From Flavobacteria bacterium BAL38 (GTDB taxonomy: Bacteria > Bacteroidota > Bacteroidia > Flavobacteriales > Flavobacteriaceae): a stretch of 64,000 bases of DNA. The notes under the pieces are model-generated. The model was not told the DNA's origin. It saw nothing but the letters and a program-made list of their open reading frames with translations, and made no database searches. The translations under genes and the position numbers were made by a program. The stretch covers positions 62,001 to 126,000 of the forward strand of contig AAXX01000002.1 in NCBI GenBank assembly GCA_000169355.1, in the 5' to 3' direction. The first letter of the stretch is position 1; each line of letters opens with the position of its first letter. This document shows positions 58,330 through 64,000 of the stretch, piece by piece.

Positions 58330-58515
58330 GAACACAGATTTAAGAAATTTCAATAATTTTTATAATCTTAATTGAGCTTAATTAAAAAAATTTTTCACTT
58401 CGAAAAACTTACATGACTTATATGTTAAAAACAATTCGTGCCTATTTTTATTATTTTGTCAGATCGAGCGGAGTCGAGATTTTTTAATTTCTCAAATTTA
58501 TTAAATCTGTGTTCC
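58330..58515. repeat. Interrupted GGAACACAGATT hairpin element
   Basis: GGAACACAGATT (58330-58341) and AATCTGTGTTCC (58504-58515) are the same arms as at 4937-4992, but 162 bases apart. The space contains another repeat, TGTCAGATCGAGCGGAGTCG (58457-58476), which looks like a nested insertion. Confidence 0.65.
58457..58479. repeat. Half-palindrome repeat GATCGAGCGGAGTCGAGA
   Basis: Matches the right arm of the hemW insertion (61792-61814) at 22 of 23 bases. Confidence 0.75.
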
Positions 58516-58520
58516 AAAAA

Positions 58521-58546
58521 CTTTGCGACATTGCGTCTTTGCGCGC
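58521..58546. repeat. Word repeat: CTTTGCGACATTGCGTCTTTGCG
   Basis: Three TTGCG units in tandem (CTTTGCGAC, ATTGCGTC, TTTGCGCGC), ending four bases before the GT2 stop codon (complement 58550-58552). Confidence 0.6.
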
Positions 58547-58549
58547 TTA

Positions 58550-59653
58550 TTATTTTCTAAAACTTCTTCCCTTCCAATTGTAGTTTCCAAATAACGAATA
58601 CATCGCCACCGAAACACTAAAAAACGGATACAACAAACTACTCGCCAACACATATTGTAATTTCGATTCGAAGAAATTAGCGGTTTTATAGAGTAAAATA
58701 AAATCGATTAGGAATTTTAAAGTAACAATAAGCATGAAAATGTTTTGATCTAAAATTCCAATTAACCAAAGCAAAAAACTCAAAATCCAAGCCAAATTCC
58801 CACCAAAAACCACAAGCGCTAACAACTTTCCATAAACGGAAGAGTAACCCGTACTTTTCGAAGCCCAACGAACCCTTTGCTGAAACAATTCATACCAAGT
58901 TGCAACTGGTTTTGTAGCGACAATACTTTCTTTAGCGAATAAAAACCCAACTTTCTCTGGAGCAACTGAAACCGCTTTTTGCAATAAAAAAACATCGTCT
59001 CCGCTTGCAATCGTTTCATTTCCTTGAAAACCATTTAATTCCTTGAAAAAATGCTTGGAATAGGCAAAATTAGCACCATTACACATAAAAGGTTTATCAA
59101 TACCAAAACTTCCAATCGTGGCTCCTTGCAAGCTTAAGAAATCTAAATTCTGAAAAGCGGATAAAAACCCGTTTTTAGGAACATAACAAACGCCAGAAGC
59201 TACCATTTCAACTTCATTTTCTTGAATATATTGATCGTAAGTCGTTAACCAATCTTGCTGAACCAAACAATCGGCATCGGTAGTAATAATCCAATTATTT
59301 TTAGCAACTTCAATTGCCGTTTCAATCGCATCTTTTTTTGGGGAATTTGATTTTCTTTCGTTATTAATTACTTTCAAACGGAACACTGAATGCTGAACAC
59401 TGAACACTTCTTCAGAGTTATCATCCACTAAAATCACTTCTACTAATTCCTTTGGATAATTTAATAAGGAAATCGTATGTAATAAATTCGGAAGATTCTC
59501 TTTTTCGTTTCGGAACGGAACTACAATGGTAAAGGGTGTTTTTGGAGTAAATTCTGTTTTAGAAAAACGTTTCATTCGGTTAAATCCATAGATCAGTTGC
59601 CCAATGAATAGGATGTAAATAAGAAAAACAGTTCCAAGAATTAATTCTAACAT
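58550..59653 (-). CDS. Family 2 glycosyltransferase, membrane-anchored
   Basis: A 367-residue GT2. N-terminal helix LILGTVFLIYILFIGQLIYG; catalytic domain with IVVPFRNEKENLPNLL, VILVDDNSEEV, TTDADCLVQQDW and QQRVRWASKSTGY (Q/RxxRW); then three C-terminal helices. It resembles polysaccharide-forming GT2 with C-terminal membrane anchor. At about residues 82-92 (SVQHSVFRL) is an insertion encoded by a GAACACTGAA word repeat (59381-59408); the family normally has a short loop there. It is followed by further word repeats close to its stop. Confidence 0.88.
   Translation of the reverse strand: MLELILGTVFLIYILFIGQLIYGFNRMKRFSKTEFTPKTPFTIVVPFRNEKENLPNLLHTISLLNYPKELVEVILVDDNSEEVFSVQHSVFRLKVINNERKSNSPKKDAIETAIEVAKNNWIITTDADCLVQQDWLTTYDQYIQENEVEMVASGVCYVPKNGFLSAFQNLDFLSLQGATIGSFGIDKPFMCNGANFAYSKHFFKELNGFQGNETIASGDDVFLLQKAVSVAPEKVGFLFAKESIVATKPVATWYELFQQRVRWASKSTGYSSVYGKLLALVVFGGNLAWILSFLLWLIGILDQNIFMLIVTLKFLIDFILLYKTANFFESKLQYVLASSLLYPFFSVSVAMYSLFGNYNWKGRSFRK
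59381..59408. repeat. In-frame GAACACTGAA word repeat inside the GT2 gene
   Basis: GAACACTGAATGCTGAACAC then TGAACACT: three and a half units on the plus strand. It encodes SVQHSVFR on the minus strand, right after the VDDNSEE motif. Confidence 0.65.
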
Positions 59654-59738
59654 ATTTATAAATACTTCTATGTGAGCTATGTTTAGTGAAACGTCAAAAA
59701 CTTCGGACTAAAATTAACACAATCAAAATCTATTGTGG

Positions 59739-59773
59739 CTATGTGTTAAATTTTAAAACACATAGAAACATAG
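59739..59773. repeat. CTATGTGTT hairpin element
   Basis: CTATGTGTT (59739-59747) pairs with AACACATAG (59757-59765), then AAACATAG. A second set of CTATGTGAGCTATG words is nearby (59668-59682). There is no gene from 59654 to 59834. Confidence 0.65.
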
Positions 59774-59834
59774 TAAAAGTGTAAAAAAATAATGAGAAGA
59801 CAAAGAAAACTTCGTTTTTACACAAAGAAATCGG

Positions 59835-60764
59835 TTATGCTTTTTTGTCATTCAACTTAAATCGCATCACGTAATAACTTCCAATTACTACGGGTAAAAC
59901 TACGTTTAAAAACCACATTAAGGTACTTATGAAAATCACAATCCATTCGTTAACACCATATTTTCCAAAGAAAAACATCGCCACACTTCCTTTTACAGCA
60001 AAATCTAAAAATTGAAAGCTCGGTAATGAAGAGGCTAAAAAGTAAACGGTAGCAATGGAACTAATCAAAGTCAGATAAGGTAAATCTACATCAAAAACCA
60101 AAAACAAAATATAATATTGATGCGAGAAAACTAGGTAACGACAAACGCCAAGCAAAATATTTTTTCGATGAATCTTCTTAGGAATTTCGTTTATTTTACG
60201 AAATAACTTTTGAATAGAATAGCCTTTTATGGTGACATTTTTCGAAAGAATAGAAGCGAACAACAACACAACAGAAATACCAATTATCGCTAAAGCCCAT
60301 TTCCAATATCCAATCAAAATTAACCCAATAATTCCGAAAATAATCGTAAGAATCATTTGAATTCCGTTGCAAATCAGGTTCAAGAATACCACTTTTTTAG
60401 TTTGTTCTTTTTTAAAAAACATCGCTTTTCCGGCATATTCACCTAAACCGTTAGGCGTAAAAATCCCAGCTGTTAAAGCACCTAAAACTTGTTTACTCGC
60501 TTCACCAACGGAAATTGGTTTGATAAAACTCACTAAATTCTGCCATTTTAAAATTTCGAAATAGCGATTTGCAACACTAAACACTAAAATGAAAATGATG
60601 GTCAAAAAGGAAGTTTTTTCTAAAACTAAAGTCTGGAATTTACTCCATTCTAATTTTGAATTACTAGCTATTTGGTTATAAATAAAATAAAACGCACCAA
60701 TTACAATCAAAAGTTTGATGGTAAAAACAAGGAATTGCTTAGCTTTGTGAGGAATTGTAATCAT
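59835..60764 (-). CDS. Lysylphosphatidylglycerol synthase-type transmembrane protein (flippase-like)
   Basis: A 309-residue multi-pass protein of the MprF-N/LPG-synthase transmembrane (UPF0104-like) family. Start MITIPHKAKQFLVFTIKLLIVIGAFYFIYNQI; GALTAGIFTPNGLGEYAGKAMFF and PSFQFLDFAVKGSVAMFFF are family motifs. It has about eight hydrophobic helices, and no aminoacyl-transferase domain, so it is the membrane half only, possibly a lipid flippase. I start it at 60764; residues before it in the open frame are encoded by the word repeat. It is divergent from ruvC. Confidence 0.85.
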   Translation of the reverse strand: MITIPHKAKQFLVFTIKLLIVIGAFYFIYNQIASNSKLEWSKFQTLVLEKTSFLTIIFILVFSVANRYFEILKWQNLVSFIKPISVGEASKQVLGALTAGIFTPNGLGEYAGKAMFFKKEQTKKVVFLNLICNGIQMILTIIFGIIGLILIGYWKWALAIIGISVVLLFASILSKNVTIKGYSIQKLFRKINEIPKKIHRKNILLGVCRYLVFSHQYYILFLVFDVDLPYLTLISSIATVYFLASSLPSFQFLDFAVKGSVAMFFFGKYGVNEWIVIFISTLMWFLNVVLPVVIGSYYVMRFKLNDKKA

Positions 60765-60782
60765 TGGTACAAAGAAACGAAA

Positions 60783-60812
60783 ACTTTGAACTTGAAACTT
60801 GAAACTTGAAAC
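60783..60812. repeat. Word repeat: ACTTGAAACTTGAAACTTGAAAC in the ruvC-flippase gap
   Basis: ACTTTGAACTTGAAACTTG then AAACTTGAAAC: four units of ACTTGAA in the 55-base gap between divergent genes, where both promoters should be. Confidence 0.75.
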
Positions 60813-60819
60813 AAAATAA

Positions 60820-61374
60820 TTGGCAAACGAACGCATCATATTAGGAATTGACCCAGGAACAACAATTATGGGTTTTGGATTAATCAAAGTAGTCAACAAG
60901 AAAATGGAATTTCTACAGTTGAACGAACTCATTTTGTCCAAATACGACAACCATTATCAGAAATTAAAAGTCATTTTTGAACGAACGATTGAGTTAATCG
61001 AAACCCATCATCCAGATGAAATTGCCATTGAAGCGCCTTTCTTTGGAAAAAATGTACAATCGATGCTGAAATTAGGAAGAGCACAAGGTGTTGCCATGGC
61101 AGCCGGACTTTCGAGAGATATTCCCATTACAGAATACGAACCCAAAAAGATTAAAATGGCCATCACCGGAAACGGAAACGCCAGCAAAGAACAAGTAGCC
61201 AAAATGCTTCAACAATTATTAGGTTTGAAAGAATTACCCAAAAATCTCGATTCAACCGATGGTTTGGCAGCAGCGGTTTGTCATTTTTTCAATTCTGGAA
61301 AAGTAGTTGGCGAAAAAAGTTATTCGGGTTGGGACGCTTTTGTGAAGAATAATGAAGATAGAGTTAAAAAATAG
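60820..61374 (+). CDS. ruvC: Holliday junction resolvase RuvC
   Basis: A 184-residue RNase-H-fold endonuclease that cuts Holliday junctions with RuvAB. Catalytic residues: Asp11 in LGIDPGTTIMGFG, Glu in AIEAPFFGKNVQS (near 68-71), and C-terminal Asp-pair in DSTDGLAAAVCHF. The start is TTG at 60820 directly after an in-frame stop, giving ANERIILGID, as in relatives. No ATG lies before the active site. Start codon and gap are embedded in word repeats, and no -7 box was found there. A word repeat begins two bases after its stop. Confidence 0.95.
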   Translation: MANERIILGIDPGTTIMGFGLIKVVNKKMEFLQLNELILSKYDNHYQKLKVIFERTIELIETHHPDEIAIEAPFFGKNVQSMLKLGRAQGVAMAAGLSRDIPITEYEPKKIKMAITGNGNASKEQVAKMLQQLLGLKELPKNLDSTDGLAAAVCHFFNSGKVVGEKSYSGWDAFVKNNEDRVKK

Positions 61375-61375
61375 T

Positions 61376-61429
61376 TTTCAGTCTCAGTTTTCAGTCTCAG
61401 TACTGCAAACTGCGACTGCGACTGAATAC
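61376..61429. repeat. Word repeat: ACTG/CAGT family between ruvC and hemW
   Basis: TTTTCAGTCTCAG twice, then ACTGCAAACTGCGACTGCG and ACTGAATACT, beginning two bases after the ruvC stop. It shows the same CAGT then ACTG order as 42415-42481. Confidence 0.8.
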
Positions 61430-61436
61430 TAATAAA

Positions 61437-62660
61437 ATGTCAGGAATCTACATCCATATCCCTTTTTGCAAGCAAGCTTGTCACTATTGCGATTTTCATT
61501 TTTCAACTAATTTGAAGAAGAAAGACGAAATGGTTTTGGCATTGGCTAAAGAAATTGAAATGCGAAGTAAAAACACTTCCATCACCCATCATCCATCATC
61601 CATAACCGAACCAATTGAAACCATTTATTTTGGTGGTGGAACGCCAAGTATTTTAGAAATTTCAGATTTAAAATTTTTGATTGATGCAGTTTATAAAAAC
61701 TTCAAAGTAGTCGAAAACCCTGAAATTACGGTAGAAGCCAATCCAGATGATTTAAATTTCGACTTCGCTCAATATGACAAGGAAGTAGATTTGTCAGTTC
61801 GAGCGGAGTCGAGAACCATTTTTGAAGAACTGCAAACAATTGGAGTCAACCGATTATCTATCGGAATTCAATCGTTTTTTGAAGATGATTTAAAGTTAAT
61901 GAATCGCGCGCACAATGTGGAAGAAGCCAAGAAATGTTTAGAAATTGCCACACAATATTTTGATAATATTTCTATCGATTTGATTTATGGAGTCCCCCAA
62001 ATGAGTAATGAAAAATGGCTGCAAAATATTGAAACTGCTTTGTCTTTTGGTGTGCCGCATATTTCGAGTTATGCGTTAACGGTGGAGCCTAAAACAGCTT
62101 TGCATTCGTTTATTCAAAAAGGAATTATTCCGCAACCAAACGATGAAGTCGCTCAGGAACATTTTGATATTTTAGTCGACAAACTTTCGGAAAACGGTTT
62201 CATTCACTACGAATTATCGAATTTTGGGAAAGAAAATTATTTTTCAAAAAACAATTCCAGTTATTGGTTGGGTAAAAAATACATCGGAATTGGTCCGTCG
62301 GCGCACAGTTATGATGGAAAAAATAGAGGTTGGAATGTTTCTAATAATTCGTTGTATATTAAATCGATTCAAGAAAATAAATTACCTATTGAAATTGAAA
62401 CCTTAACAAAAACCGACCGCTACAATGAATATATTATGACGGGTTTGCGAACGATTTGGGGTGTTTCGTTAGAAAGAATTGAGAAAGAATTTGGAAAAAC
62501 CTATTTAGATTACTTATTAATGCAATCCAAAAAATATTTTGACCAAGAATTATTAGAGTGTGTCAAGTTGAGCGAAGTTGAGACTATTTTGAAAACAACA
62601 AAAAAAGGAAAGTTTTTGAGTGATGGAATTGCTAGTGATTTGTTTTTATTAAATAAGTAA
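61437..62660 (+). CDS. hemW: Radical SAM haem chaperone HemW (coproporphyrinogen-III-oxidase-like)
   Basis: A 407-residue radical SAM protein that carries haem to target proteins. The cluster ligands are Cys11, Cys15 and Cys18 (PFCKQACHYCDF), and IETIYFGGGTPS and GVNRLSIGIQSF are family motifs. It lacks the extra Cys of HemN, so it is HemW. Three regions differ from the family in frame: 48-57 (SITHHPSSIT), about 107-127 (NFDFAQYDKEVDLSVRAESR) and about 375-382 (VKLSEVET). All are repeats at the DNA level. It stays full length and apparently intact. Confidence 0.93.
   Translation: MSGIYIHIPFCKQACHYCDFHFSTNLKKKDEMVLALAKEIEMRSKNTSITHHPSSITEPIETIYFGGGTPSILEISDLKFLIDAVYKNFKVVENPEITVEANPDDLNFDFAQYDKEVDLSVRAESRTIFEELQTIGVNRLSIGIQSFFEDDLKLMNRAHNVEEAKKCLEIATQYFDNISIDLIYGVPQMSNEKWLQNIETALSFGVPHISSYALTVEPKTALHSFIQKGIIPQPNDEVAQEHFDILVDKLSENGFIHYELSNFGKENYFSKNNSSYWLGKKYIGIGPSAHSYDGKNRGWNVSNNSLYIKSIQENKLPIEIETLTKTDRYNEYIMTGLRTIWGVSLERIEKEFGKTYLDYLLMQSKKYFDQELLECVKLSEVETILKTTKKGKFLSDGIASDLFLLNK
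61579..61607. repeat. In-frame word repeat inside hemW (CCATCATCCATC)
   Basis: CCATCACCCATCATCCATC then ATCCATAACC encodes SITHHPSSIT between two conserved parts. Four CCAT-type units of 7 bases. Confidence 0.7.
61756..61815. repeat. In-frame palindromic element inside hemW
   Basis: The left arm 61756-61780 and right arm 61791-61815 are inverted copies (19 of 25 match), separated by 10 bases. The right arm holds TGTCAGTTCGAGCGGAGTCG and is nearly equal to the intergenic copy at 58457-58479. It encodes DFAQYDKEVDLSVRAESR between EANPDDL and EELQTIGVNRLS, which are adjacent in most relatives. Confidence 0.75.
62561..62583. repeat. Half-element near the 3' end of hemW
   Basis: TGTCAAGTTGAGCGAAGTTG then AGA matches the right arm of 61792-61814 at 18 of 23 bases. 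It encodes CVKLSEVET. Confidence 0.6.
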
Positions 62661-62664
62661 TATT

Positions 62665-63045
62665 TTATTTAGTGTTAAACAAGCTCAATGTTAAATTCAA
62701 AACACCAGTTAATAAAGCGCTGCCAAAATCACTAACTCCATTTGGATTAAAAGAGTCGATTTTAGAATTATATATCGTGTTTTCAGGAATGAAAATAGAA
62801 TTTTTATATTCAAATTGCCCTTTATAAACCGAAAAATTATCATTCATCATCGTGGCTCTGTTATACACAGAAAAATCATTTTTTGTGTAAAAGTTGAGTT
62901 GATTGAATCCAAAGACATAGTTGCGTGTATTCAAATTTGCATTGATATTAATTGGTTCTAAAATCGGTTGAATAGTATCGACTTTAGTTTGAGAAAACAA
63001 ACAAAAAGTGGATAAAAGCGATAAAATCACAAAAAATTTCTTCAT
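62665..63045 (-). CDS. Exported protein of unknown function
   Basis: A 126-residue product with a signal peptide (MKKFFVILSLLSTFCLFSQ). The mature part (NARNYVFGFNQLNFYTKNDF-like NTRNYVFGFNQLNFYTKNDF; NGVSDFGSALLTGVLNLTLSLFNTK) has no known domain. The ending is hydrophobic. It is convergent with hemW, four bases apart. I do not recognise the family, but the clean signal peptide and codon use suggest a real gene. Confidence 0.65.
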   Translation of the reverse strand: MKKFFVILSLLSTFCLFSQTKVDTIQPILEPININANLNTRNYVFGFNQLNFYTKNDFSVYNRATMMNDNFSVYKGQFEYKNSIFIPENTIYNSKIDSFNPNGVSDFGSALLTGVLNLTLSLFNTK

Positions 63046-63097
63046 TTTGTCTATCTTTAAAATCTGAATATCATTGTAAATTTAATCAATAATTGCT

Positions 63098-63874
63098 TTG
63101 AAAACAATAATCACTCACAATAATTTATCACTACAAATCGATTTATCAAAACCAATTGATATTTCTATTCCATTAACAAATAACGAGCAAAATCCGATTG
63201 CGTGGTATCAAAATGCACCTGAAATTGCACCTGTAACTATGGGTGATTGGATAGGAAAAGTTTCGGAAGGGAAATCGTCAACGAATTTTAATAATATTTT
63301 CTTCAATCCGCATGCCCATGGAACGCACACAGAATGTTTAGGACATATTACTAAAGATTTTTATAGTATTAATCAATGTTTGAAGCAGTTTTTCTTTACA
63401 GCGGAATTGATTTCAGTAGAACCAAAAAAGGTTGGAGAAGATTTAGTTATTACGAAAGAACATATCTCGACTGCGCTCGATAAGACAAATAACGCCTCAA
63501 TAGAAGCAATTATCATAAGAACATTACCCAATCTAGAAAGTAAAAAACATTTAAATTATTCCAATACAAATCCGCCTTATTTGGAAGAAGCTGCAGCCAT
63601 TTTTATCAGAGAAAAAGGCATCCAACATTTACTAATCGATTTGCCAAGTGTTGATAAAGAACACGACGAAGGAAAACTATTGTCACACAAAGCATTTTGG
63701 AATGTAAAAGACGTGAATCAAGTAAATAAAGATGCTCGTTTTAATTGTACAATTACGGAGATGATTTATGTTAATGAAGAAGTTCAAGACGGAAGTTATA
63801 TTTTGAATTTACAATTCGCTTCGTTTGAGAATGATGCAAGTCCGAGTAAACCAGTTTTGTTTAGTTTGGAGTAA
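63098..63874 (+). CDS. Cyclase-family metal-dependent hydrolase (kynurenine formamidase-like)
   Basis: A 258-residue hydrolase of the cyclase/kynurenine-formamidase superfamily. The metal motif HAHGTHTE (72-79, usual HxGTHxD/E) and the later AIIIRTLPN, QHLLIDLPSVDKEHDEGKLLSHKAFW with His/Asp ligands support the call. It is likely cytoplasmic. The substrate is unknown; formamides or cyclic esters are candidates. The start is a TTG at 63098; no ATG is available downstream of the last in-frame stop before the domain. A hydrophobic protein gene follows 9 bases later. Confidence 0.85.
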   Translation: MKTIITHNNLSLQIDLSKPIDISIPLTNNEQNPIAWYQNAPEIAPVTMGDWIGKVSEGKSSTNFNNIFFNPHAHGTHTECLGHITKDFYSINQCLKQFFFTAELISVEPKKVGEDLVITKEHISTALDKTNNASIEAIIIRTLPNLESKKHLNYSNTNPPYLEEAAAIFIREKGIQHLLIDLPSVDKEHDEGKLLSHKAFWNVKDVNQVNKDARFNCTITEMIYVNEEVQDGSYILNLQFASFENDASPSKPVLFSLE

Positions 63875-63883
63875 GGAGTTTTT

Positions 63884-64000
63884 ATGAAAAAGGTTTTGAT
63901 AATATTAGGCTCTATTTTAATTTTATTCTTGATGTATTTAGCATTTTGGTTTTATTCAGCTACTGACACTAAAAATGTTCTTTTATCTGGTTATGTTTTT
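63884..64000 (+). CDS. Membrane protein fragment, 3' end outside window
   Basis: The ATG at 63884 starts MKKVLIILGSILILFLMYLA with a hydrophobic helix or signal anchor and remains open to the end of the window (39 codons). An AAGGAG lies at 63872-63877, an unusual Shine-Dalgarno for this phylum, overlapping the previous stop codon. Family not identifiable from the fragment. Confidence 0.65.
   Translation, partial: MKKVLIILGSILILFLMYLAFWFYSATDTKNVLLSGYVF

Overview
The window is a stretch of chromosome from a low-GC member of the Bacteroidota, almost certainly a flavobacterium (Flavobacteriaceae, Flavobacterium-like). Several things point there. Genes are preceded by the Bacteroidota -7 box TAnnTTTG instead of a sigma70 -10 box. 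There are type IX secretion sorting domains and a SusC-type TonB receptor with a carboxypeptidase-regulatory-like N-terminus. Many families are typical of the phylum (DUF5686, DUF4271, DUF4296, DUF3098, DUF6252). S16 has a long C-terminal tail and DnaE carries a fused exonuclease. There is one tRNA (Asp, GTC), no rRNA, no CRISPR array, no recognisable insertion sequence and no prophage.

Layout. 1-9000, mostly minus strand: a DUF5686 outer-membrane protein cut by the window edge, pyrH-frr, a patatin phospholipase divergent from a thioredoxin-like protein, then ftsX - DUF3098 - uppP - truB - two exported proteins. 9100-25000: leuS, a YugP-type zinc peptidase, an Lrp regulator beside a saccharopine dehydrogenase-type enzyme, pckA, DUF4271-hemD, dolichol-phosphate-mannose-type GT - pyrC - DUF4296, an epimerase, tyrS and a LuxE-like acyl-protein synthetase. 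25000-34600, surface and accessory genes: two T9SS proteins, an orphan HsdR_N-type nuclease between two identical 35-bp repeats, a beta-helix lipoprotein, a TonB receptor and a two-component system. 34600-49200: envelope and metabolic genes, trmB, LysE, an alkyltransferase-like protein, a YceI-barrel-YceI group, Mrp-NifU and reductase-ferredoxin redox genes, an acyl-CoA dehydrogenase, trmN6-rimM-rpsP, and a DUF6252 lipoprotein. 49300-64000: dnaE, a peroxiredoxin-like protein, trxA, DUF58, tRNA-Asp, a frameshifted lipoprotein gene, DUF456, a GT2, a flippase-like protein, ruvC, hemW, and a cyclase-family hydrolase.

The most unusual thing here is a set of dispersed short 'word' repeats and small palindromes. 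They occur in many intergenic gaps, often touching the stop codon of the upstream gene. Some also appear in frame inside essential or housekeeping genes: leuS, hemW and a GT2. One hemW insertion is a pair of inverted 25-nt arms whose right arm matches an intergenic copy 3.3 kb away at 22 of 23 positions. This is reminiscent of the Rickettsia palindromic elements that enter open reading frames, but I know of no named equivalent here.

Other points of interest: the orphan nuclease cassette at 27.4-28.6 kb, back-to-back divergent -7 boxes, probable leaderless genes, a single-base frameshift in a lipoprotein gene, and a tRNA-like fragment downstream of tRNA-Asp. All functional calls come from reading motifs and from family knowledge; no database search was possible.
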